DNA from: Polyporus tsugae
Lineage: Eukaryota; Basidiomycota; Agaricomycetes; Polyporales; Polyporaceae
NCBI GenBank assembly: GCA_024305745.1
Contig: JAHRBS010000014.1
Location: 2,487,501-2,551,500, forward strand
Direction: 5' to 3'
Length of the DNA: 64,000 bases
A program made the position numbers and the translations under genes. Shown one piece after another: positions 36,101 through 46,600 of the stretch; the first letter of the stretch is position 1; each line of letters opens with the position of its first letter. The notes under the pieces were generated by a model, which had not been told where the DNA came from, made no database searches, and saw only the letters and a list, made by a program, of their open reading frames with translations.

Positions 36101-38482
36101 AGTTTTCGGATTCTTTTTGGAGTTGATGAGGTGCTTGAGGTGGTGCCAATGGACGTGGTCCCAACCAGTGGCGGATGCGGATGTGGTTTTCTCGATGGCG
36201 TCCCTCAGCTCTCTAGTGCTGAAAGGAGGCCACGAGCGTTTGTCGTGCGCAGGCAGTTCTTCGACGACCGTTTCGTCGACGGGCCGGTGGAGGGCGGCGT
36301 GGAAGACTTCGTCCATGGCCGGCCACAGTTCTTCGTGGCTTGACAGTGTTTGTCCGTTGTGGACGATCTCGCTCATGGTGGAGGACCTGCGGGGTCCGGT
36401 CCAGCTGACGAGGTCCCAGACACGTTTGGAGTCCTCAGAGATCTCGCGGATGCGGGTCTCCATGTGTTTGTTGCGGATCTTGCATATTTCGGCGCGGAGA
36501 AGGCTCCGCCACTCTAGTTGTTTGATGGCGGCCTTCTCGCAGTCGAAGTATGCGTAGCGATTGAGGAATTCGGGTGCAAAGTGTTGCTTCTTCGACATCC
36601 TTTGTGTGTGGTGTTTGCGCTGCCAAGGCGGAGTGGCGTCCCTGGAAGCGGCTGCGGTTGCTCGCTTGAGGTCATTGAGTTTGGGGTTCCACCATGACGC
36701 GGACTTGCCGCAAAATTGTTTAGGGGTGGCGAATGACTTCCAAGTGGATGTGTAGAGATCGTACAGGCGGGACGCGGTGGCCGTGGTGGAAGCCTCGTCC
36801 GTGGGGATGGTGTAGGTGCCATGGATTTCGGATGTGTATTCGATCAACAGCAGGATGTGGGGCAAATCTTCCTCGAGGGACTTGAGCATGTCCGCCTCGG
36901 CATCTGATTCATGGGAAACTGACGGGTCTCCGAGCATCGACCAGGGGGTCGTCTGGAGCTCGACGTCAAGTATGGCGTGGTCGGAGAAACCGCGGTCATC
37001 GGCGATGACCCGCATGGTGGCATCGCATTTGACGTCCAGCCAGACGAGGTCGATCACGGTGCCGCGGAGATCCTTGTTGTCGGGAAGGTGTGTGACTACG
37101 TCCTGGGGCGAGAGGAGCCTGTGGCCCAGTGCTCCGTGGAGCAGATCGACAAGCATGAGTTTGGTGCATGAGGATGTCGTGGGGTAGATTGTGTCCCGGT
37201 CTCGTCCATGCAGGTTGTAGTCGCCGCCGCAAAGGTGGATGGCGGGGATGTGATTGATGCGATCAACGAGGAACTCGAGTGCGGAGCACTGGGTGTCGTT
37301 GTATAGGCCGAGGATGTTAATGGTGTCCGACGTTCTGTCGGGCCGTAGCCTGAGCAGGGCAACGTCGCGCGATTGAATAGTCGAGTCGATGGTGGCGGTA
37401 CCGCGCACCATCCGTTTGTTGACGTAAACCGCAATGCGGGCGTCTCACTCTGTTTCGAGCAGAGTCCAGTTTGGGTGCGATTGTGTGCCATAGAGGTATG
37501 TTCCCGTCGCTTCCGGCAGGGCAGTACGGCGATTGTGTTGGGCGGGGGGCCCCGGCTCCTCGTCGGTAAGAGGCTGAGCGTCGGACGGCAGTATGGTGAC
37601 GGGGTCGAATATATTGTGGCGAATGTCCGTTTCCACGTCAGGCTGCGATGTTGGGACCTCGCGCCGGCTTGGGGGCATGGTCAGCGAGGTCGGGCTGGGT
37701 GCGGGTGGTAGGGACGGTTCGCGGAGCGGTGGGGGTTCTGCAACACGGCGGTCCTTGGGGGTGTGCGCAAACTTGGTGTCCGGTCCCATGGCTCAGATGG
37801 TCCCGTACCATGGTTCCGTGACAAAGATGACGTTGTGTGTGTGTTGGTACTTCTCCAGTAACATGTTTGTCTGGTGGGAGATGTGGTGGACATTTTGGTA
37901 CAGGACCCTGAGCGTGGACGGAGTGTCGCCTCTGGGTCCCATTGTGGGTGGGGCTGGGTGGATGGGAATAGTACGATCCAGCGGGTCGCGTTGGGGAATG
38001 GGAATGGGTGTCGGTCCTTCTGCCGTGGGGATCCGGACGACGCTGTCCCGCCGTGTGAATGGCAGGTCGGGGCCCGGCTCGTCTGTCATTGGTTGGGCGG
38101 GCTCGCTGTGCGAGCCGCCCGCAGCGGTGTCAGGCAGCGTGGTGGTCGGGGCTCGGTCATTGCGAGTAGACAATGGCGGCCATGACCCTGCGTGCGATGC
38201 ATACGGCGGTGTGGGGTTGTCATCCCACTCATCAAATCGGTGGTCGGACTCATTGGTCGCGAGCGGTATGGCCCAATATGGGTCACCGTCGTTCATGGGT
38301 GGAAGAGGGTGTGCGCTGGGAGCCGGCGGCTGTGGCCCTGTGATGTTACGGTGGATGGCGGTTCTGATTGCATCAGCGGTCTGATCAACATAGCTGACCA
38401 GCTGTAGTTGGGACGGCGCGCCGCCTGGGTGGGGTGAATCGGGTCGCGCGTCGTCAGTCGGTTGGGTGGCTTGGTCACTCAT
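33111..38482 (-). pseudogene. LINE-B ORF2: endonuclease, reverse transcriptase, RNase H
   Basis: Starting at 38482, an N-terminal Pro-rich part of about 190 residues precedes the APE-type endonuclease (LRVLYQNVHH, FVTEPWYG, CGGDYNLHGRD, FSDHAILD). The reverse transcriptase follows (AYxPIVLLSCTAKWLEK, LGFDVAQFYPSINHD, catalytic LQFYMDDGN), then RNase H (VFFTDGSASS, FTDSESLGRAF, SYVPGHSGVPGNK) and a terminal Cys-rich region (FCPCGYN, HILVECPFY). In-frame stops lie at 37793, 37445, 35957, 33810 and 33804, and a one-base frameshift near 34280 falls in RNase H. Each stop can be derived by one C-to-T change (four from CGA, one from CAG). The ORF2 start overlaps the ORF1 stop (ATGA), which suggests reinitiation. 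It cannot make a full protein now. Confidence 0.9.
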
Positions 38483-41400
38483 TTAGGCAATGAAAGAGAT
38501 GGAGATTCATGTGCGTGTGAGAATACAATTGGAACATTTGTAAGAAACCCGTCCTCCGCCAGTCCTTTCCGCTCGCTCATTCGAGGGGCAAGAATTGAGC
38601 CCCGCGATGGGAGGGGTCCTGGCAGTGAGGGGGGTGCGTTAGTGGAATAGACAGTGACAGTGGTGAACGGGGAGTACGCCACCTGTTTGGTTTTCGCCTT
38701 TTTGGCGCGTTTGTTCTGGCTAGGCCCTCCCTGGCCGTTCATGACAGCAGCGTTGTACGCGTCCGCACTTAGCGGTGGGAGTGGGGTGAACGTGAAGGCG
38801 TCGTCCTCAGCCATGGCTTGCTGCCACGTGCGGGTGTCGGGGCCTCTGGACGAGCCGGCAGCGGGTGCGGGTGAGGGGCGCGACCCGCTGGCGGATGGTG
38901 CAGTGGCATTACGCGGTCCGCTGCTGCGAGTGGCGGCAGGCGGGGTGATGCATGAGGCGAGGGGTGGCGCCGGTTGGTTGGGGCGGGGGGCGGCGGGCAC
39001 AATGTTTTTGCTGCCGTGCAGCCCAAACCCTGCCCTGTGCCATGCATCTGGGTCGTAGTGGGGGTCCCCAACCCGCATGCCTGGGGCGGACGTGCGGGTT
39101 TCGCGGCGCGATAGTACGATGGCCGTAAGGTCCTGGGGTGGATTGGCGGGGTTGGCATGGGACATGTATGCGTACGCGTCGTGGATCCATGTCTCCGATG
39201 CACGCCGTTTGTAGAACACATAGCCCTTAGAGTCGGACCGGTGTGGGAGGTGGCAGTTGACGCAGCGGACGGGGTAAGCGTTGGCACTGTGCATCGTTAT
39301 GTAGTTGTTGTGGTGGTAGGCCTCATGGTGCGAGCCGCACAGGCAGCAGCGCTGCGACGGGACACGGCATGCGGCCGGCGAGTGTCCGTAGCGGAAGCAC
39401 CTGCCGCACTGCGGCATGGTGGTCTTGTCGACAATCCCCATGCAGGTGCTGTCACCGTTGTCGAATGACAGGCGGAAGCCTTGCAGGGTGTTCGTGATGG
39501 CGTAGACCGACGTGTCGTTGACGTCGACGAACAGCGTGGCGTTGGTGGAGCCGGCGCAGAACGGGGCCCAGCGTGCTTCGGTGATGTTACCGTCGCCTAG
39601 GACCTTCTTCCACGTGCCGTTTGTGGACCGGTTGATGGCGTCCGCGAGTACTTGCATCGGGTTAAGCGTCTGCGGTTGGCCGCGCTCATCAAAGATGACG
39701 CCGCCAACGTTGTGGAACACCACGCCCGAGATGTACTCGTGGTGTTTGATGTTGAGTTCGAAGTTCGCCACGTTGAGTGCTGTGGCGACAATGTTCTTGA
39801 TGGCGACGGCTGTGTCCTTGGACGGGACAGTCTCCAGGGTCAGGGTGAGTGTGCTGCCCGACCTGTTCCAAGCGGCCCGCCGAATGATGACGGACACGAG
39901 CGGAGTTGCCTGCGTCGGCTGTTCGCGCAAGAGCGCGACAATGATCGACCTGATCTGGTCGAGGATCAACGGTGCCGGGCGGCGAAGGTTGACCTCCGGG
40001 ATCAAGCGTGTGTTGGAGTACGAAACGTAGATTAGTTTGGAAACGGCAGGGGGCGCACGCTTTTGCTTCTTGCGCGCAGGGCCTCCATTCGACGTGCGCG
40101 ATGCGGCACGCGATGACGCGGGTGCGGGGGTGTGGATGGCGGCAGGCGCCTGGTGCTGGGGCCCGACGGCGGGGTGGCCCGTGGCAGTTGCCTGGCGATG
40201 GAGGGCCTGGAGGTGCGAGTATGAGTCAAGGGCATCCAGTGGGCTCTGGATACCGGTCCGTGCGACGAACCGCTGGTAGTCTGATGCAAAGTCGATGGCA
40301 GAAGGGACGGGCGTGGGCTGTATGATGGGGGCCGGGGCCAGCGTGGCGGCACACAACGCGGGCGACGTTCGGTTCTTGCGTTTGGGGGGCTTGGCTGCGG
40401 TGCGCGCGGCTGGCGCAACCGCTATGACGGACGGTGTCGTGACCACATCCTGCATGTGTTCCGGGGACTGGGTCTCCTGGCGCGCGTGGGCGGTGGGACT
40501 TGTCATCCTGTCGAGCAGGGACGGTGGGGTTTCCCGGATGGAGGCCGCCGGGAGGGCTTGGACCCAGTCCCTGACGGCGGTAACAGGTGTGGCTTGGATG
40601 AGTGTCGAGTGGTCGAGGCGGGAGGGCTCTCCGTGGAAGAGCCGTCCGCGTTGGTCAATGTCGATGTGCTCTTCGGAGCGCGTGGTCGTGTCAACGCCCT
40701 TGCCCTTGTCGAGCGTGGTGCGGTGCATGTGTAGCTCTTGGCCGAAATCCGCCATGGAGTGCTTGCCTGCGGCAACCTCAGTTTCCAATTGGAATCGGGT
40801 GCGGTTGGACTGTGCTCGTGTGATGACAACTGCGTCGAGGACAACGTCCTCAAGGGCGCGGGTGGCCCCATCGACGTGCCGACACTCATTGGGTGATATG
40901 TATGAGATGGTGTTGTTGATGGAGTCCATCATCGTGAGAAAGCCCGACCACTGTTCTTCGATGAAGACGGCGGAGTTGTCCCTGCTGTCTTCTAGGCAGG
41001 CCTGGACCAGGCGATGGTTGTGGGAGAGGTAGTCCTTCACCAGTGATAGGTGCTGGACACATGCGTTGATCCCGAAATCCATGCCGTATAGCGTGGAGAT
41101 TCTGCGGATGTCCGTGTGGTCTTTGATGTGCTCGACTGCGTTCTCACCGCTAATGAGGTCGTCGATATCGACACCCGACGAAGAGCTGGCGCTGTGTGAT
41201 GGAGAAGGGGCGCGGGCTGCGGACGAGTCTGTCATGGGTGCGTCAGATTGGAACGCGGAACTGGGCGCGGAAAGATCTGTCATGTCAGCGTCGGCGTCCG
41301 TGCGTGGGGTGTCCGTCTCCAGGCGTTCGGGAGTCTCGGTGTGTGGGTGGGCAGGGGCGGAAACCTCCCGGTGGGCCGGGGAAATTGTAATTTCCGCCTC

Positions 41401-41775
41401 CTGTTGCATTTGAGATGTGGGAACAGTCGCCTGTGAGTAGGGCGGTGGGGGTGTGATGCTGGGGGAGGGGGCTGGGAAATCGATTTCCGCTGCCTCGTGT
41501 GTGTCTGCGGGTGCGATTGCTCCCGATAGCGACTGCTCGAACCCGTCGTCGTTCGTCCCAAACGATATGAGCTCGTCGTCGCCATCGGGCTGCGATGGGA
41601 GTACGGGGGGCGATGTACGAACGCCACCCGCGATTTGGCGGATTGCGAGGCCTGTTTGTGTCAAGTCTCGTGAGGGCCTGTCAATTGGGTCGACGGAGGG
41701 GGACCGTCTGGAATGACGATCAGACCCGCCGGCGGCTGCGGTTCGTGTGGCTCGGCCACTAGGGCCTTCGCTCAT
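38479..41775 (-). CDS. LINE-B ORF1, Gag-like zinc-knuckle protein (1098 aa)
   Basis: An uninterrupted frame of 1098 residues, long for a fungal LINE ORF1. The first two thirds are Pro/Ser/Thr-rich with little predicted fold. Around residue 640-760 is a structured part (SKLIYVSYSNTRLIPEVNLR and following). A Cys/His cluster follows at about residue 790-870: CGRCFRYGHSPAAC, CCLCGSHHEAYHH, CVNCHLPH. This is the nucleic-acid-binding knuckle region expected of an RNA chaperone. The C-terminus is again low complexity and ends SLPK with TGA overlapping the ORF2 ATG. The lack of stops contrasts with the five stops in ORF2. Confidence 0.88.
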   Translation of the reverse strand: MSEGPSGRATRTAAAGGSDRHSRRSPSVDPIDRPSRDLTQTGLAIRQIAGGVRTSPPVLPSQPDGDDELISFGTNDDGFEQSLSGAIAPADTHEAAEIDFPAPSPSITPPPPYSQATVPTSQMQQEAEITISPAHREVSAPAHPHTETPERLETDTPRTDADADMTDLSAPSSAFQSDAPMTDSSAARAPSPSHSASSSSGVDIDDLISGENAVEHIKDHTDIRRISTLYGMDFGINACVQHLSLVKDYLSHNHRLVQACLEDSRDNSAVFIEEQWSGFLTMMDSINNTISYISPNECRHVDGATRALEDVVLDAVVITRAQSNRTRFQLETEVAAGKHSMADFGQELHMHRTTLDKGKGVDTTTRSEEHIDIDQRGRLFHGEPSRLDHSTLIQATPVTAVRDWVQALPAASIRETPPSLLDRMTSPTAHARQETQSPEHMQDVVTTPSVIAVAPAARTAAKPPKRKNRTSPALCAATLAPAPIIQPTPVPSAIDFASDYQRFVARTGIQSPLDALDSYSHLQALHRQATATGHPAVGPQHQAPAAIHTPAPASSRAASRTSNGGPARKKQKRAPPAVSKLIYVSYSNTRLIPEVNLRRPAPLILDQIRSIIVALLREQPTQATPLVSVIIRRAAWNRSGSTLTLTLETVPSKDTAVAIKNIVATALNVANFELNIKHHEYISGVVFHNVGGVIFDERGQPQTLNPMQVLADAINRSTNGTWKKVLGDGNITEARWAPFCAGSTNATLFVDVNDTSVYAITNTLQGFRLSFDNGDSTCMGIVDKTTMPQCGRCFRYGHSPAACRVPSQRCCLCGSHHEAYHHNNYITMHSANAYPVRCVNCHLPHRSDSKGYVFYKRRASETWIHDAYAYMSHANPANPPQDLTAIVLSRRETRTSAPGMRVGDPHYDPDAWHRAGFGLHGSKNIVPAAPRPNQPAPPLASCITPPAATRSSGPRNATAPSASGSRPSPAPAAGSSRGPDTRTWQQAMAEDDAFTFTPLPPLSADAYNAAVMNGQGGPSQNKRAKKAKTKQVAYSPFTTVTVYSTNAPPSLPGPLPSRGSILAPRMSERKGLAEDGFLTNVPIVFSHAHESPSLSLPK

Positions 41776-41925
41776 GGTGTGTGATGTGATCTCGGTGGTA
41801 GGTGTGCGTGTGTGGGGACTATGGAAGATGGGGGAGGGTAGGGAAAGGGGGGGGAGGAGACGTGTAGCGGCTTGTGGAGCGGGCGTCTACTCGAGATGGT
41901 GGTGGTACGAGGTCAAGGAGGGATG

Positions 41926-41940
41926 CAGATCAAGTCCCTC
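41926..41940 (+). repeat. Target-site duplication of LINE-B, right copy
   Basis: Second copy of CAGATCAAGTCCCTC. An open frame that appears to start at 41872 takes its first 18 codons from antisense LINE-B leader; true LINE-A coding sequence resumes here. Confidence 0.95.
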
Positions 41941-43125
41941 AGCGGAGTGGGAGAGATGGTGCAGAGTCAGTTTGAGCAGGTGGTGGGGGGAGTAGGCAAC
42001 GCCGGCGGGGCCGCCGGCCATGGTGCGTCCCCTCCTTACACTCGAGAGTTCTCCTACGCGGACGCTGCGCGCATGCCCCTCCTGGGACCAGATCGCGCAG
42101 CTCAAATCAAGGTGGCAGATCGTGAGCGGCTCCTGGCGCGTCAGATCCTGGTGGACGGCTTCCCGCTCCCCAGCGGGGACGGGGCCGCGCCCTCAGCTGC
42201 AGAGATCCTGGCGAAGGCCAATGAGGCAGCGAAATACATGCTGGAAGTGCCAGAGGACCTTCGCTTCATGGCAGCCAGGTGCCTCCCAAATGGAGGAGTC
42301 ATCTTGGAGACCCCACTTCCTGAGCAATCGCAATGGCTGCGCGAGCACGCGGCTGACTTCGAAGGAGTGCTGGGTGAGAATGCAAAGGTCCGGTTGCGGC
42401 CCTTCCGGGTAGTGGTGGAATTTGTCCCCATCGCTTTCGACCCGCGTGATGACGCTACATGGCGGGAGGTCGAGAGGGACCTCGCGCTGCCTGAGAAGTC
42501 GATAACGGAGGCGCGATGGATCAAGCCGGTGGAACGGAGACACCGTGCACAGCGCTTCGCGCATCTGCTCCTTATCCTTAACAGTCCGGACACTGCAAAC
42601 TCGCTGATCAGTACAGGTCTCACCATTGAAGGCAAGCACGTCACCGCATGCAAGAATCTAGCTGAGCCAATGCAATGCGCGAAGTGCCACCGGTACGACT
42701 CAGGCCACCTCACCAGGGACTGTCCGCAGGGCCACGACATCTGCGGCATGTGCGGACGCACCCATAGGACCAAGGACTGCACACAGCAGGATCCAGACGA
42801 CCACAAGTGCGCGAATTGCGGGAAGCTAGGACACACTACGTGGAGCCAGGAGTGCCCAGTCTTCCTCGACCACCTATGCCGCATGGACGCGCGGTACCCC
42901 GAGAATCGACTCTGTTTCTTCCCCACCGTGGATCCGGACTCCTGGGTGCCCCGCCTCGATGACCCGCCGCCCAACTCTCTCTGGAGTGTAGTCCAGGACC
43001 GTATAGATCAGGGCCCTCCGGCACCATCTCAATGCCGCTGCGTGGCACAGGCCAAGCTGACACAGTCAACGCTCAATTTCGCGCCGCAGGCACCCCCTCA
43101 CCTCAGCACCACTACTAATGCCTGA
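41941..43125 (+). CDS. LINE-A ORF1, 3' part with zinc knuckles
   Basis: Continues ORF1 from the other side of LINE-B in the same frame. It contains SYADAARMPLLGPD, a conserved middle domain (about 42380-42650; EARWIKPVERRHRAQRFAHL), then three CCHC/CCHC-like knuckles: CAKCHRYDSGHLTRDC, CGMCGRTHRTKDC and CANCGKLGHTTWSQEC. This is the standard nucleic-acid-binding end of Tad/CRE-like fungal LINE ORF1. The stop at 43125 lies eight bases inside ORF2, whose ATG is at 43118 (ATGCCTGA overlap). No internal stops were found in this part. Confidence 0.88.
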   Translation, partial: SGVGEMVQSQFEQVVGGVGNAGGAAGHGASPPYTREFSYADAARMPLLGPDRAAQIKVADRERLLARQILVDGFPLPSGDGAAPSAAEILAKANEAAKYMLEVPEDLRFMAARCLPNGGVILETPLPEQSQWLREHAADFEGVLGENAKVRLRPFRVVVEFVPIAFDPRDDATWREVERDLALPEKSITEARWIKPVERRHRAQRFAHLLLILNSPDTANSLISTGLTIEGKHVTACKNLAEPMQCAKCHRYDSGHLTRDCPQGHDICGMCGRTHRTKDCTQQDPDDHKCANCGKLGHTTWSQECPVFLDHLCRMDARYPENRLCFFPTVDPDSWVPRLDDPPPNSLWSVVQDRIDQGPPAPSQCRCVAQAKLTQSTLNFAPQAPPHLSTTTNA

Positions 43126-43392
43126 TCACAGCCATGACCAGGAGCCTGACAACAGCACTACTACTGACCTCCCGCAGCTCCGCATCTGGCAGCAAAACGT
43201 CAACCGATCTCTGACCGCCCAATACGACCTACTCCACTCAGCCAACCCTCGCGACTACGACATCCTGGCTATCCAGGAGCCTTACCTCGACCACCTCAAG
43301 CTCACTTGTGCCTCCTCACGGTGGGCCGTTGTCTACCTGGACGGCCACCTCGACTCCGAGGAGTGCGCCCGCTCCGTCATCCTTGTCAACAC
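43118..43392 (+). CDS. LINE-A ORF2, first part (endonuclease N-terminus)
   Basis: Begins MPDHSHDQEPDNSTTTDLPQ, then LRIWQQNVNRSLTAQYDLL and DILAIQEPYLDHL. The Asn of QNVN and the Glu of QEPY are the expected APE-endonuclease metal and active-site residues. The coding run is cut after codon 91 (CTTGTCAACAC) by the Ty3 LTR; the open frame continues 16 codons into the LTR before a stop. ORF2 resumes at 50571 in the same frame. Confidence 0.88.
43388..43392 (+). repeat. Ty3 target-site duplication, left copy
   Basis: AACAC, repeated at 50566-50570 after the right LTR. Five bases is the usual length for Ty3/gypsy integrases. Confidence 0.92.
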
Positions 43393-43585
43393 TGATAAGG
43401 TCAGACCTCACGCTAGCAATAAGCGGAAGACTGGGGACTAAAGACCAACTCGAAGCTGGGGAATTACCGCAGCTTCGAGGGGTTTATATATTGTATTGGA
43501 GCCTGCGCACGGACCAGGTGCTTCAGGGCAGGTCGTACAGGTCGTTACAGGTGGTATTACTAATTATAGAAGTCGTATCGTAACA
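43393..43585 (-). repeat. 3' LTR of the Ty3 element
   Basis: 193 bp, TGATAAGGTCAG at the left to CGTATCGTAACA at the right on the plus strand. By eye it has no difference from 50373-50565. Confidence 0.95.
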
Positions 43586-43600
43586 TTACCCCCCTCTTTA
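43586..43600 (-). other. Polypurine tract
   Basis: On the minus strand TAAAGAGGGGGGTAA lies directly before the 3' LTR, the position and composition of the plus-strand primer of LTR retrotransposons. Confidence 0.85.
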
Positions 43601-43662
43601 GCTTCATGTCTCAGGAAGCTGTAAGACGTTAATAGTGGGTAGTCGTTAATGCCATGGGTTAA

Positions 43663-46600
43663 CTAGTCATAAGCGAAGCGTCGTACATAGTCCGGTTGTG
43701 TATCACTTTCATTAGGATTTCGTCGTTTCCAGTCATTATATCTACGTGTCCAAAAGTCATAGGAATCTGTGTCGTAGGTGATTATTTGTCCATGTTTGTC
43801 CGTAGCGGTGAGTAGGTAGCGAACGTGGATGCGCGGCGCGAACTTGTTCGCGGCGTAGAAAGCGGTGATGAGTTTCTTGGCCTCGTCCGTCTGGAGTTCG
43901 TCTGTATCCGAAGATACCCATTCGCGGTCAGCTCGTGTGAGTCCACACCATTGAACGAGGTAGTGAACTTTGCGAGATCGACCCGATCCTTCCATGATCT
44001 TTGAATCTAAGATCGATTCGACTTCTCGATCGGGTTCCAGAAGAGTGGGTACTTCTCGACTGGTTTTCCCTTGATTTGGGAATTCGGGATCGTGTGCAGG
44101 GGTTAAGAGTACTTCGTTGAATACGGGATGACGTAACTTCCACTTGGGTGGGAGTTTTAGGCGATATGCACTAGCGCCGACTTTTTCTTCAACTCGGAAC
44201 GGGCCGTAGCGCTTGTCTTCGAGTTTCTTGTTTGGTCGGTCGGTGGGGAAGTTCTGTGCGTCTATGTATACGTAATCGCCTATCTTGTAATCTCGTGACG
44301 GTTGTCGGTGCTTGTCGTAATGTCGCTTCATCGCTTCTTGCGCTATCTCCAGCGCTTGCGCTGCTTGCTTCCCGATGTGTTGCATTCGCTCGGCGAATTG
44401 CTTGGCTGATTCATTGATGCCGTCTTTCAACGTCTCGACTCCGGTGTTGGGTTCGTGACCGTGAGTCATGAAGAAAGGGGACATTCCTGTGGACGCATGT
44501 ACACGACATCGGTAAGCAAACTCTGCTAGCGGTAGCCATTCGACCCAGTCGTCCTGTTTGTGATTGATGAAGATCCGTAGATAGGTCTGGATCTCTTGAT
44601 TCATGCGCTTGGTCTGGCCGTCAGTCTGGGGATGATAGGCTGTACTAGGATTGCCTTCGATCCCCATCTGTCGGTAGACTTCTTTGGTGAAGGAGGACAC
44701 GAGGGTAGGGCCTCGGTCCGACCATATGCGCTTGGGCAGGCTGTGGGGTACGACTACGTGTTTGATGAAGAGTCTTGCTTGTCCTTCCGAGTCTAGCGTT
44801 TTTGAACAGGGAATAGCAATGTAGTCTTTGGATTTCATATCGACAAAGACTAGTATGGCATCATGTCCGTTGCATTCGGGTAGTCCGGTCATATAGTCCA
44901 TGGTGACGAATTGCCAGTTCTGATCGGGAATAGGGTTGGGATGGAGTGGTGCGGCACGTGGTTGTCGATCAATCTTGACGCGCTGACACGTGATGCATCC
45001 GGCGACGTACTTGGCAACGTCTTTCCGAATGGACGGCCACCAATAAGATCTCATGACCAGATCTTGTGTTTTGGCTGCGCCCGGGTGTCCAGCCGCGATT
45101 GAATCGTGGTGTGAGGCGATGACGCGTCCGCGAAGTTCCGAGTGGTTTGGAACAACCATTTTCCCCCTCCTGTAGATTAAGCCGTCCTCGGCTAATTCCC
45201 AATCATTGTCCTTTCCTAGTTTCTCGACGACAAGACGGTCATAAAGATCAACGTGTTCCAGACACATTTTCTTTAGATTGTCTGCTCCGTCTATCGTATG
45301 AGAAGCCGCAAACCAGTGTTCCTTGAGCAACGTGAAGTTTTCGATCACGGGACCGGTTTCGTGGTCCACGCGTCTAGACAGAGCATCTACTTTGCCCATG
45401 GTACGACCTGGTTTATGGTGTAACTTGAAATGGTAGTTCGCGAGAGTTGTCGCCCAACGCGCTTGTCGCGCGTTTAGCCGTTGTGGTTTTCGGAAGTATT
45501 CAAGGTTTTTGTGGTCATTATGGACCTCGAATTCTCGCGCGTTTTGGAGGAAGTGACGCCATTCTTGTAACGCGGTGATAACCGACAACATTTCTCGATC
45601 CCAGATCTCGTATCCTTTTTGTGCGGGTGTTAAGGAATGTGATAGGAAGGCAATAGGTTTCCATAGTCCGTTCTGACATTGCGAGAGCTCGGCTCCGATC
45701 GCAAAGTTCGAGGCATCGCATTCGACTTTCAAGGGATCCGTGTCATTGGGTATAGCTAACACGGGGGCGTGTGTGATCGCGTCCTTGATCCCTTCAAAAG
45801 CGAGTTGATGCTCTGGAGTCCATGTCCATACGTTAAGACCCGTGAGACGATTCATTGGTCCCGCGATCTTTGAGAAGTCCTTGATAAACCGTCTGTAGAA
45901 GTTTGCGAATCCGAGGAAACTCTGTACATCACGTTTGCACGTGGGTACCGGCCAATCAGTGACACCTTTGACCTTGCCCGGGTCCATGCGGATCTCGCCG
46001 GGGGTGATGATATGGCCTAGGTACTCGGTTTCCTGAGTTTCGAACTCGCACTTCTGGGGTTTACACGTAAGGTGATTGTCTCGAAGGATCTGTAGGACTT
46101 GTCGTACTATGCGTCTGTGTTCCTCTAGATCGGCTGTACAGATAATGATGTCGTCCAAGTACACAATGACTTTTCCACGAAGAATCAGATCTTGGAAGAT
46201 CGAGTTCATCATCATTTGGAAAGTCGCCGGGGAATTCGTTAAGCCGAAGAACATGACGAGAGGTTCGTATAAGCCGCGATTTGTGATAAACGCTGCTTTT
46301 TCCTCATCGCCTTCGACTATACGAATATTATTGTATCCCCAACGTATGTCTAACTTGGTGTAGTACTGGGCGCCTTTCAGCCGATCTAGGATCTGTAGCA
46401 TTAGAGGAAGGGGGTACACATTTTTCTTGGTCAAGGCGTTTAACTGTCTGTAGTCCTGAACGGGACGCAGTTTGCCGTCTTTTTTCTTGACAAAGAAGAA
46501 CGGAGCCCCCCACGAGGATTTCGATGGGCGAATTCGACCCGTGGATAGATTTTCCTCTAAGAATACGTCTAACGCTTGTTGTTCGTCTAGGGTCATGGGG

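Larger units (their letters stand above)
32923..41925 (-). mobile_element. LINE-B, full-length non-LTR retrotransposon inserted in LINE-A ORF1
   Basis: A 9.0-kb element in minus orientation. A poly-A tail of 23 (T at 32923-32945) marks its 3' end, and a perfect 15-bp target duplication brackets it. From its 5' end: a leader of about 150 bp, ORF1 (41775-38479), ORF2 (38482-33111, with stops and one frameshift) and a 3' UTR of about 165 bp. The full length plus a clean long duplication show a normal target-primed insertion that came after LINE-A. Its proteins are clearly different from those of LINE-A. Confidence 0.92.

Noticed and set aside
41872..41925. Apparent start of LINE-A ORF1 at 41872
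   Set aside because: These 18 codons are antisense to the LINE-B leader; the target duplication at 41926 marks the true boundary.
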